Assembly (NCBI RefSeq): GCF_031885415.1
Contig: NZ_CP116871.1
Span: 3,038,001 to 3,102,000 of the forward strand
Reading direction: 5' to 3'
From: Microbacterium forte
GTDB lineage: Bacteria; Actinomycetota; Actinomycetes; Actinomycetales; Microbacteriaceae
Length of the DNA: 64,000 bases
The notes under the pieces were generated by a model that saw only the letters and a program-made list of their open reading frames with translations, searched no databases and had not been told where the DNA came from. The position numbers and the translations under genes were made by a program. Shown in pieces: positions 25,541 to 32,938 of the stretch. Position 1 is the first letter of the stretch; each line of letters begins with the position of its first letter.

Positions 25541-25578
25541 GTGTCTTCGCTCGTGTCTGTGGCGCGGGAGGTGCGCTC

Positions 25579-27246
25579 GTGAAGCCGGTCGACGTCCGCC
25601 TGCTGCGGTATGCGAGTGCCGCGCGCGGATTCCTACTGCTGTCGGGCGCGATCGGGGTCGTGCAGACGGCGGTCACGGTGGCGTTCGCGTGGATGCTGAC
25701 GCAGGCCGTCACCGGCGTGCTCGCGGGGCGCGATGTCACGGCATCTCTCCTGTGGCTGCTCGGCTTGGCAGCGCTGCGGGGCGTGCTGATCGCCGCCTCG
25801 GATGCCGCCGGCACCCGTGCCGCGGCGAAGACGGGCATGCAGCTGCGCGCTGCGCTGATCGCCGCGGTCGGCCGGCTCGGACCGGGCTGGCTCGCGCAGC
25901 GCAATCAGGCGGGGCTCGCCGTCACGGCGGGGCATGGGCTCGAGGCACTCGACGCGTACTTCGCGCGATACATCCCGCAGCTGGTGCTCACGGTCATCGC
26001 GACGCCGGTGCTGGTGGCGGTCATGTGGTGGCAGGACTGGCCGAGCGGACTCACCGCGATCATCACGCTCCCGCTGATCCCGCTCTTCCTGATCCTGATC
26101 GGCATCGCGACCCGCACGGTGCAGCGCACGCAGTGGCAGACGCTGCAGCGACTCGCGGCCCGGTTCGCCGACACGGTGCAGGGTCTCTCGACGCTGCGCC
26201 TGTTCGGTCGCGAGCGGCGGGCCGCCGCCCAGATCGAGGCCACGGCCGACGAGTACCGCCGCGAGACCATGAAGGTGCTGCGGTTCTCGTTCCTGTCCGG
26301 TTTCGCGATGGAGCTGCTGGCGTCACTCGCCGTGGCGCTCATCGCGGTGGCCGTCGGATTCCGGCTGCTGTCCGGCGACCTGTCGCTCGAGGTCGGGCTG
26401 TTCGTGCTGCTGCTCGCCCCCGAGGCCTTCCTGCCGATCCGCCAGGTCGGCGTGCAGTTCCATGCCGCGTCCGAGGGGGTCGCGGCGACGGAAGACGTGT
26501 TCGAGGTGCTCGACGCGGCCGAGGCTCGCGTCGTCGGCGTTCACAATTCAGCACGGAACCGTGGCACGGTGCCGGAAGAAGAGCTGAGCGCTGGTTTCGG
26601 CCGTGTTCATGCTGAATTGCGAACGGGTAACGCGCGAGACCTCGTCGTCTCGGATCTGCGCGTGCGCGATCTGCCGCCGGTCTCGTTCACAGCCGTTCCT
26701 GGAACCATCACGCTGATCGAAGGACCGAGCGGCGCGGGCAAGTCGAGTCTGCTCGCGGCTCTGCGCGGTGCGGTCGAGTTCGAGGGTTCGGCTGCGATCG
26801 GCGGTGTCGATGTGCGCGAGCTCGCGCCGTCGGAGTGGCTGGCGTGGAGCGGGCAGCGCCCTCAGCTGAGCCGAGGCACGATCGCGGCGAACGTGGCGCT
26901 GGGGGATGCGGACCCGGATGCCGACCGCATCCGCCGCGCACTCGACGATGCGTGCGCGCAGGAACTGGATCCGACGTTCGACCTCGGCGTGCAGGGCAGC
27001 GGGCTGTCGGGTGGCCAGGCGCAGCGGGTCGCGGTCGCACGGGCGCTGTATCGGCAGGCCGGTCGCCCCGACGCGGTGCTGGCGCTCGACGAGCCGTCCA
27101 GCGCGCTGGATCCCGAGACCGAAGCGCGGCTCTGGGCGTCGCTGCGTGCGCGCGCGGATGCCGGCGCGACGGTGCTGCTCGTCTCGCACCGCCGATCGGC
27201 GAGAGTCATCTCCGACCACGTCGTGGAGCTGGGGGTGAGCGCATGA
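25579..27246 (+). CDS. cydD: ABC transporter CydD (thiol exporter for cytochrome bd assembly)
   Basis: A 555-residue half-transporter: membrane domain 1-310, ATPase domain from about 350. Walker A GPSGAGKSS is near 383, the signature LSGGQAQRVAVARALYR near 474, and Walker B VLALDEPSSALDPET near 500. With CydC it exports glutathione- or cysteine-type thiols needed for bd oxidase assembly. GTG at 25579 has GGAGGT upstream. Residues about 320-349 are encoded by an imperfect palindrome of unusual composition that sits in the linker between the two domains. Confidence 0.93.
   Translation: MKPVDVRLLRYASAARGFLLLSGAIGVVQTAVTVAFAWMLTQAVTGVLAGRDVTASLLWLLGLAALRGVLIAASDAAGTRAAAKTGMQLRAALIAAVGRLGPGWLAQRNQAGLAVTAGHGLEALDAYFARYIPQLVLTVIATPVLVAVMWWQDWPSGLTAIITLPLIPLFLILIGIATRTVQRTQWQTLQRLAARFADTVQGLSTLRLFGRERRAAAQIEATADEYRRETMKVLRFSFLSGFAMELLASLAVALIAVAVGFRLLSGDLSLEVGLFVLLLAPEAFLPIRQVGVQFHAASEGVAATEDVFEVLDAAEARVVGVHNSARNRGTVPEEELSAGFGRVHAELRTGNARDLVVSDLRVRDLPPVSFTAVPGTITLIEGPSGAGKSSLLAALRGAVEFEGSAAIGGVDVRELAPSEWLAWSGQRPQLSRGTIAANVALGDADPDADRIRRALDDACAQELDPTFDLGVQGSGLSGGQAQRVAVARALYRQAGRPDAVLALDEPSSALDPETEARLWASLRARADAGATVLLVSHRRSARVISDHVVELGVSA
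26538..26625. repeat. In-frame palindromic element inside cydD
   Basis: Left arm 26538-26559 and right arm 26603-26625 are imperfect inverted copies sharing CAATTCAGCA / TGCTGAATTG and CGTTC / GAACG. The 88-bp stretch encodes about 29 residues (HNSARNRGTVPEEELSAGFG and onward) in the linker between the CydD membrane and ATPase domains, is relatively AT-rich, and leaves the frame open. Confidence 0.65.
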
Positions 27247-28910
27247 GCGCCGACTCCGCTCGCATCCGCGGCATCCTTCGCCTGGCGCAGCCGCCTGTTC
27301 GTCGCTTCCTCCCCGGCCTGATCTGGGGCTTCCTCTCGGCTGGTGCTGCCGTGAGCCTGCTCGCGGTCAGCGGCTGGCTGATCGTCAGCGCGTCGATCGT
27401 GGACTCGCTCGTGCCGCTGTCGATCGCTGTGGTCGGCGTGCGGTTCTTCGCGGTGTCGCGGGCCGTGACGCGCTACCTCGAGCGTCTGAGCGGACACGAT
27501 GCGGCGCTGCGTCAGCTCGCGTCGACCCGCGCCGACATGGTGCGGCGGCTGACTCCGCTGTCGCCTGCGGGGCTCGGGCGCACCGACCACGGCCGGGTGC
27601 TGTCGGCCCTGGTCGACGATGTCGAGAACCTGCAGAACCTGCCGTTGCGGGTGGTGCAGCCGCTGGCCGTGTCGGGGCTCGTGGCGCTCGGCGCCGTCGG
27701 ATTCCTCGCGTTCGTCTCGGTGCCCGCGGCTCTCACCCTCGCAGCATGTCTGGTCATCGCTGCCGCTGCGGCGATCGGTCTCGGCTGGTTGCTCGGCTCC
27801 CGCGCCGAGGCAGCCGTGTCGAGTCGCCGCGGAGATCTGTCCGCCGCGCTCATCGACTACTTCGGCTCGCTCGACGTGCTGCTCGCCTATGGAGCTGAGC
27901 CGCAGGCCCGCGAGCGCGTGCGACAGGCGGATGCCGAGCTGCGTCGCGCCGTGAGCACCGCCTCGCTCGCGCAGGCGATCGCCGCCGGGGTCGTGTCTGC
28001 GGTGGCGGGTGCTGCATCGGTGTGGGCACTGGCGGTGGCCGCGCCGGGTCTGCAGACCGGTGCGATCGACGGGCCCTGGTTGGCTGTCGCTGTGCTGGTG
28101 CCCATGGTCGTGTTCGAGGTCTTCGGCGCGGTGCCGATCGCGGCGGCATCCTGGCGGAGCGTGCGGTCGAGTGCCGAGCGCATCGTCGACGTGCTGCCCT
28201 CCGCGGTGCCGGGCGAACTGCGGTCGGACGACGGCGAGGACGCCGAGATCGACGGCGTCCCGGCGCTGCGGCTGCGGGGCGTGCGGGCGTGGTGGCCCGG
28301 TGGGGCACCGGCGTTGCGTGGAGTGGATCTCGATCTGCGTCCGGGCGAGCGCGTGCTCGTGTCGGGGCCGAGTGGGGCGGGCAAGAGCTCTCTGGCTGCC
28401 GCGCTCGTCGGATTCCTGCGGGTCGAGGGCGAGTATTCCGTGGGTGGCATGGATGCTGCGGCGCTGTCGGGTCCCGCGCTCCGCCGCACGATCGGGCTGT
28501 GCGAGCAGAGTCCGCAGCTGTTCGACGAGGACATCCGGCAGAACCTGCTGTTCGCCCGCGACGATGCGACCGATGATGAGCTGCTCGCCGTGCTCGACCG
28601 GGTCGGACTCGGGCCGTGGGTGCGAGAGCGCGGGGGACTGGATGCACGGGTCGGCGACCGGGGCGGCCTCGTGTCGGGCGGTCAGGCGCAGCGCATCGCC
28701 CTGGCTCGAGCGCTCCTGCGGGGATTCCCGGTGCTCGTGCTCGACGAGCCGACCGCGGGGGTCGATCCCGACGCATCCGATGCCCTGCTGCGCGATCTGC
28801 TGCAGGCGGCGGGGGAGCAGTCGGTGCTGCTGATCTCGCACGTCGCCCCTCCGGCCGGAACCGTCGACCGGGTCGTCAGGCTGGAAGAGGGGCGCACCGT
28901 ATCGGGGTAG
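27243..28910 (+). CDS. cydC: ABC transporter CydC (partner of CydD)
   Basis: A 555-residue half-transporter whose ATG overlaps the cydD stop (ATGA). Membrane segments occupy about 20-300 (FLPGLIWGFLSAGAAVSLLA; VVGVRFFAVSRAVTRYLERL is a CydC-type motif). The ATPase domain has Walker A GPSGAGKSS (near 378), signature VSGGQAQRIALARALLR (near 478) and Walker B VLVLDEPTAGVDPDA. Last gene of cydABDC, followed by a terminator hairpin. Confidence 0.94.
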   Translation: MSADSARIRGILRLAQPPVRRFLPGLIWGFLSAGAAVSLLAVSGWLIVSASIVDSLVPLSIAVVGVRFFAVSRAVTRYLERLSGHDAALRQLASTRADMVRRLTPLSPAGLGRTDHGRVLSALVDDVENLQNLPLRVVQPLAVSGLVALGAVGFLAFVSVPAALTLAACLVIAAAAAIGLGWLLGSRAEAAVSSRRGDLSAALIDYFGSLDVLLAYGAEPQARERVRQADAELRRAVSTASLAQAIAAGVVSAVAGAASVWALAVAAPGLQTGAIDGPWLAVAVLVPMVVFEVFGAVPIAAASWRSVRSSAERIVDVLPSAVPGELRSDDGEDAEIDGVPALRLRGVRAWWPGGAPALRGVDLDLRPGERVLVSGPSGAGKSSLAAALVGFLRVEGEYSVGGMDAAALSGPALRRTIGLCEQSPQLFDEDIRQNLLFARDDATDDELLAVLDRVGLGPWVRERGGLDARVGDRGGLVSGGQAQRIALARALLRGFPVLVLDEPTAGVDPDASDALLRDLLQAAGEQSVLLISHVAPPAGTVDRVVRLEEGRTVSG

Positions 28911-28923
28911 CCGGCGGTCATCC

Positions 28924-28950
28924 GTGTCCGCGGGGGCGGCCCGCGGGCAC
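28924..28950 (+). terminator. cydABDC terminator
   Basis: GTGTCCGCGGG / CCCGCGGGCAC, an 11-bp stem with one G-U pair and loop GGCGG, 14 bp after the cydC stop. Confidence 0.7.
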
Positions 28951-29229
28951 AGCGTCGCATGACGGGCGCGGCGCCGTGGCATCCGTCGTCTCGTGCGGTG
29001 TGTCGGTCTCTGCATCCCAAGGTGTGCTCGCTGGCGCGGTGACGATCTCCGTACCTCGTGTCCGTGTGCAGGACGCAGGCACGGATGCCCTCTCGAGACC
29101 CGGCCTCTGATCCTGCAGATGTGCCTCGGTCCTGCGATCGGTACGTGTGGACGGTCCCCGGTGTGACGGTGCGGCTCGGTCGGTGAGCGAGGAGCGCAGC
29201 GACGAGACGAAACGCGGTGAGCGTCCCCG
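28951..29229. other. Gene-free interval with a generic actinobacterial repeat
   Basis: I see no credible gene here. A stretch at 29183-29215 (GTGAGCGAGGAGCGCAGCGA, then CGAGACGAAACGC) resembles the GAGCGCAGCGAGACGAAAC-type string that recurs between genes in many actinobacterial genomes. Confidence 0.5.
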
Positions 29230-30006
29230 TCAGATGCTCAGGTCGGCCCGGGGCTCCATCACGATGCCCTGGGCTTCGAAGACGCGGCGGCGCTCTTCGA
29301 TGCGGCGGTGCAGCTCGACCTGCGCGTCGTCGACGAGCTGCGGGTCGAGCTCGACCGTCGCGGGGTGCGGGTCGCCGTGGTTCGCCTCGATGTAGGCATC
29401 GAGCTCGGGGCCGGACGTCCACGACGTGATCAGGGCGTAGCGCGGAGTCGTGCCGCGGTGCCAGACCGCATGCCAGAAGCGCTGCGTGTCGACGATGATG
29501 CGCGAGCCCTCGCGCAGCGGCAGGCGGATCTCGGTCGCCGGGTCGAACCGATCGGAGCGCAGGAGCAGCAGCGAGTCGGTGTCGTCGGAGAGGTTGTAGT
29601 AGCCGCGCACGACCCAGCCGGTGCCGTCTTCGTTGAGGCGGTTGTTGTCGTCCTGGTGCAGGTTGTAGACGGCGTCGGCGTATTCGTTGGGCTGCAGCTC
29701 GATGACGCGGCAGCGGCCGACTCCGGCACCGGGTTCGAGGGCGCGGCGCTGCAGGGTCGGCGCGATAGCGACCTGCGACTCGACCCACACGCCGTCTCTA
29801 TCGGTGCGAGGAGGGGTGTGGTTCCAGAATCCGTTGCATTCGATCGCGCCGGCATAGCTCGCGAGCGGGGCGAAGCGCGTGACGCCCGACGAGCGCCACC
29901 CGATGTACTCGAGATCGAGCCACTCGGCGGGGTCGGATGCCTGGTCGTGGTCGTCGAGCACGACGTAGCCGGTCTCTGCCAGCGCCTCTGACCTGATGAA
30001 GCCCAT
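29230..30006 (-). CDS. Hypothetical protein, possible Fe(II)-dependent oxygenase fold
   Basis: A 258-residue soluble protein. Residues about 115-190 suggest a jelly-roll oxygenase: YNLHQDDNNRLN offers an H-x-D metal motif, and TQRFWHAVWHRGTTPRYALI a distal His with a following Arg, as in Fe(II)/2-oxoglutarate enzymes. The overall sequence is not close to any family I can name, so the substrate and even the fold are uncertain. ATG at 30006. It is monocistronic, with a TTAGG/CCTAA inverted repeat upstream that might be an iron-regulator site. Confidence 0.55.
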   Translation of the reverse strand: MGFIRSEALAETGYVVLDDHDQASDPAEWLDLEYIGWRSSGVTRFAPLASYAGAIECNGFWNHTPPRTDRDGVWVESQVAIAPTLQRRALEPGAGVGRCRVIELQPNEYADAVYNLHQDDNNRLNEDGTGWVVRGYYNLSDDTDSLLLLRSDRFDPATEIRLPLREGSRIIVDTQRFWHAVWHRGTTPRYALITSWTSGPELDAYIEANHGDPHPATVELDPQLVDDAQVELHRRIEERRRVFEAQGIVMEPRADLSI

Positions 30007-30030
30007 TGCGTCCCCTCCGTGCCTGATTCC

Positions 30031-30044
30031 TTAGGCCATCCTAA
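30031..30044. promoter_or_regulatory. Possible DtxR/IdeR-like half box
   Basis: TTAGG-CCAT-CCTAA, 25 bp upstream of the oxygenase-like gene, partly matches the iron-box consensus TTAGGTTAG-C-TAACCTAA. Short and imperfect. Confidence 0.3.
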
Positions 30045-30131
30045 CCAGGGGAGATGGCGGCCGACCGAGGCGCGGCCGGGGAAAACCCCGTCGATTCGCG
30101 CCGTGGCCCGGGTTGTCGTAAGCTAGTCCGC

Positions 30132-30222
30132 GGTGACGTGTCCGAGCGGCCGAAGGTGCAACTCTCGAAAAGTTGTGTAGGGTAACCCCCTACCGTGGGT
30201 TCAAATCCCACCGTCACCGCCA
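30132..30222 (+). tRNA. tRNA-Ser (anticodon CGA)
   Basis: Acceptor stem GGTGACG / CGTCACC. The anticodon arm is CAACT-CTCGAAA-AGTTG, giving anticodon CGA (reads UCG). A long variable arm (TGTAGGGTAACCCCCTACCG) marks it as class II serine tRNA, and the T-arm is GTGGGTTCAAATCCCAC. The discriminator G and CCA are encoded (30219-30222). Confidence 0.95.
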
Positions 30223-30225
30223 CCA

Positions 30226-30270
30226 CGAAGGCCCCGACTCCCTGGAAGCACAGGGATTGCGGGGCCTTCG
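30226..30270 (+). terminator. tRNA-Ser terminator
   Basis: CGAAGGCCCCG (30226-30236) pairs with CGGGGCCTTCG (30260-30270); an inner CCCTG/CAGGG stem lies inside the loop. Confidence 0.85.
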
Positions 30271-30326
30271 TCATGTGCGGAGTGCTGGCAGCGGTAACCC
30301 AGCGATGGCCGTCTTGCTGCGCACGC

Positions 30327-30497
30327 TCAGACGGCTGATCGAGTGGTGAACAGCTTGATCCGATGCTGATACGGATCGCGGAGGTACAGGAACAGCGCAT
30401 TGCTGATGCCGTGCCGGCCGAGGTCACGATCGATCTCGTCTCCGAAGCCGAGATCTTCGGCGACGTCGGCCGCGTGCAGAAGAGCCGTCCCTCGGCG
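30327..30497 (-). pseudogene. 3' remnant of an extradiol (homoprotocatechuate 2,3-) dioxygenase gene
   Basis: Directly after the LacI stop and in the same frame, the minus strand encodes LLHAADVAEDLGFGDEIDRD, then GRHGISNALFLYLRDPYQHR and IKLFTTRSAV before TGA. GRHGxSNAxFLYLRDPxxHR is the C-terminal signature of HpaD-type extradiol dioxygenases. No start codon and no N-terminal domains remain. In the intact family HR-I-E supplies the iron-ligand Glu; here it is HRIK, so even this part could not bind iron normally. It marks a deletion at the left edge of the glycoside island. Confidence 0.7.
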
Positions 30498-31454
30498 TCA
30501 GGCGGAGTCCCCCGGTACGACGGTGAGGACGACTGGGTCGGTCGGGCGGGCAGGACGAGCGGATCCGGAGACTCGGCTCACGACGTCCCGGATCATTCTG
30601 TCCATGGCGGGCGCTGCCTCGACCTTGATCGTGGTGAGGCGTGGCGCCACGAGCGTCCCGATCCGCGTCGCGTCCATGCCCATCAGCGCGACATCTTCGG
30701 GAACCCGACGGCCGAGTTCGCGCGCTGCGCCGAGAAGGGCGATGGCCACGTCGTCGTTGTAGCAGGCGATGGCTGTTCCGAGAGGCAGAGTCCGAAGCAG
30801 GGAGACCGCCTCGTCGAGCTCGAGCGGAAGCCGGATCGACGTCGGCGCGTCGATTCCGTGCGCGAGGCAGTAGTCGGCGAGCCCCTGTTCCCGAGCGTCG
30901 CCGAAGACATCGAGGCGGGCATCTCGGAGGTGCGCGTAGACGAGGTGCCTGTGTCCTTTCGATGCCAGGTACTCGCCCTGGAGCTGGCCGATGCGGTGGT
31001 TCTCATCGCGACCGCCCTCCGCGTGCAGGTCGATGAGGGTGATTCCGGCGGCATCGATGGATTCACGCTCCGCGGCTGTGGGAGCGACGAACGGCGCGAT
31101 GACGGCGCGCGGTCGCACGGTGGTGATGAAGTGCTCGAGCAGCTCCACCGGCGAGCTTGCGAAGCGCAGCACGAGGATCAGTCCCGCGCGAGCGAGCTCT
31201 TCGGTGAGAAAGTCGACGAAGTCCTGCAGGTTGGTGCCGAAGGTGGTGTTCGGGACCAGGGCGATGACGACATCGCTCGTGCCTGTCGCGAGAGTGCGAG
31301 CCGCCGCCGAGGGGTGATAGTTCATGGCCGCGGCGGTCTCCTCGACCCGTCGGATGGTATCCGCTGAGAAGCGACCGCGACCGTTGAGGATCTGACTGAC
31401 AGCGGGGCGGGAGACCCCCGCTGCGCGCGCGACGTCGTCGCTGGTCACTGTCAT
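30498..31454 (-). CDS. LacI-family transcriptional regulator 1
   Basis: A 318-residue repressor: helix-turn-helix SDDVARAAGVSRPAVSQILN at 5-24, hinge YHPSAAARTLATG, and a periplasmic-binding-like sugar domain (residues about 60-300). It is divergent from the MFS transporter and GH2 gene and likely controls them. TAACGCGCGTTA-type sites lie in the shared promoter region. The effector is presumably a sugar released by the GH2 enzyme. Confidence 0.9.
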   Translation of the reverse strand: MTVTSDDVARAAGVSRPAVSQILNGRGRFSADTIRRVEETAAAMNYHPSAAARTLATGTSDVVIALVPNTTFGTNLQDFVDFLTEELARAGLILVLRFASSPVELLEHFITTVRPRAVIAPFVAPTAAERESIDAAGITLIDLHAEGGRDENHRIGQLQGEYLASKGHRHLVYAHLRDARLDVFGDAREQGLADYCLAHGIDAPTSIRLPLELDEAVSLLRTLPLGTAIACYNDDVAIALLGAARELGRRVPEDVALMGMDATRIGTLVAPRLTTIKVEAAPAMDRMIRDVVSRVSGSARPARPTDPVVLTVVPGDSA

Positions 31455-31489
31455 CGGGGCCCCTCCGGTGTCGTCTGCACCAGTCTAGT

Positions 31490-31535
31490 TGACGCGCGTA
31501 ATCAGATGGTGTTCACTCGGTGATAACGCGCGTTA
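31490..31535. promoter_or_regulatory. Two operator candidates for LacI regulator 1
   Basis: TAACGCGCGTTA (31524-31535) is a perfect 12-bp palindrome with the central CG typical of LacI sites. TGACGCGCGTAA (31490-31501) is a near copy 34 bp away (centre to centre). They lie between the divergent lacI and MFS starts. Confidence 0.65.
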
Positions 31536-31566
31536 GCGCAGTCCCTCACAATGACGTGGAGATCAA

Positions 31567-32886
31567 ATGACCAGCAACATCCATCCGGAAACCGGCCCCT
31601 TCGAAGCAACCGTTCCCGGAGCTGCCGTCCGCCCCGATGCCCTCCTCGAGCCGTCGGAAGGCCCGCAGCGGATGAGCCGGTGGCTGTGGGTCATCTACCC
31701 CCTTGCACTGATCAGCGTCAACGTCGTGTGGGGTGGAGTGCTCCAGGTCATGCTGGGCAGACAGGTCGCGGAGCTCCTCGGGGAGACGACCGCGGCGGCA
31801 GGCGTGCTGGGTCTCGTGATCAGCGCAGGGGCCATCTCGAGTCTGGTCGCGCAGCCGCTTCTCGGACTGCTCTCCGACAAGACGAGCAGCCGCTTCCTGG
31901 GGCGTCGCAACATCTGGATTCTCGGATCCGCCATCGCTGCGACCATCGCCCTACTGGTGACGGCCAGCAGCCCGAGCCCGGTTGTGCTCGCCATCACCTG
32001 GGCGATCGCAATGTGGCCCCTCAGCGGGTTGCAGGCCGCGCTGACCGCCGTGCTGCCCGAGCGCGTGCCCGTCCGCAATCGCGGCACCATGTCGGGGCTG
32101 GTCGGCGCCTCTTCGATCCTCGGCGCCTTCGGCGGTATCGCGATCGCCGGCCTGACGACGAGTCTGTTCGTCGGATATGTAGGCATCGCCGCCGTCATGC
32201 TCGTCTTCGGAACCATCTTCGCGCTCACGACCAAGGATTACGTGCCGTCCCTCGCGGGCTCCGGTGCATCCAAGGCGGAGCGTCGCGCCGCCTCCCGTTT
32301 CCCCAGCTTCCGCAGCGCACCGGACTTCTGGTGGACATTCGTCGGGCGGTTCCTCATCGTCTTCGGGTACAACTTCATGTCCGGCATGCAGCTCTACATC
32401 CTTGCCGACTACATCGGCGTCGGCACGGTCACCGAGGCGGCCGCGGTTCTCGTCGCCGTCCAGGGTGTGAGCACCCTCGCTTTGCTGGTGTTCTCGATCG
32501 TCGGCGGGTGGCTGTCGGACCGATTCGGACGAGTCCGGGTGTTCGTCGCGCTGTCGAGCCTGCTCTTCGCACCGGGCGCACTCGTCTACCTCCTGGCTCC
32601 CACGCTGACCGGCGCGTTCGTCGCGAGCGGGATCCTTGGTGTCGCGTTCGGTGTGTACCTCGCAGTCGACCAGGCCCTGATCACGCGCGTTCTGCCGAAC
32701 ATGAACAACGCCGCACGCGACCTGGGCGTGATGAACGTCGCCAACGCGGGACCGCAGGTGATCGCCCCTGCCCTCGCCGGGGCGCTCGTCGCCGCGACAG
32801 GGCTCTATCAGCCGCTGTTCATCGTGACCATCGTCGCCGTGATCCTCGGGGCGATCAGCGTCCGCTTCATCAAGGGTGCCCGGTGA
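31567..32886 (+). CDS. MFS transporter 1 of the glycoside island
   Basis: A 439-residue 12-segment transporter with a soluble N-terminal extension of about 45 residues. LLSDKTSSRFLGRRNIWILG is the loop 2-3 MFS motif. APDFWWTFVGRFLIVFGYNF is shared in form with the other two MFS proteins of this island (PDFAWNWVGR, PDFAWNWLGR), so the three are paralogues. It is the first gene downstream of the LacI 1 operators and is followed by the GH2 gene after 52 bp. It probably imports a galactoside or related glycoside by proton symport. Confidence 0.85.
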   Translation: MTSNIHPETGPFEATVPGAAVRPDALLEPSEGPQRMSRWLWVIYPLALISVNVVWGGVLQVMLGRQVAELLGETTAAAGVLGLVISAGAISSLVAQPLLGLLSDKTSSRFLGRRNIWILGSAIAATIALLVTASSPSPVVLAITWAIAMWPLSGLQAALTAVLPERVPVRNRGTMSGLVGASSILGAFGGIAIAGLTTSLFVGYVGIAAVMLVFGTIFALTTKDYVPSLAGSGASKAERRAASRFPSFRSAPDFWWTFVGRFLIVFGYNFMSGMQLYILADYIGVGTVTEAAAVLVAVQGVSTLALLVFSIVGGWLSDRFGRVRVFVALSSLLFAPGALVYLLAPTLTGAFVASGILGVAFGVYLAVDQALITRVLPNMNNAARDLGVMNVANAGPQVIAPALAGALVAATGLYQPLFIVTIVAVILGAISVRFIKGAR

Positions 32887-32938
32887 CGACCGACACGCGC
32901 TCTTCTCAATCCCTGGCACACAATCAGAAAGCACCGGC

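Noticed and set aside
26862..29015. 717-residue open frame opposite cydD/cydC
   Set aside because: Arg/Pro/His-rich translation antisense to two clear ABC genes; a usual artefact of high-GC third positions.
28951..29229. Short frame with SVSEERSDETKRGERPRQ
   Set aside because: Translation of a common actinobacterial intergenic repeat string, not a gene.
30132..31454. Integrated mobile element at tRNA-Ser
   Set aside because: No integrase, transposase or duplicated tRNA 3' end seen; only the dioxygenase remnant suggests past rearrangement.
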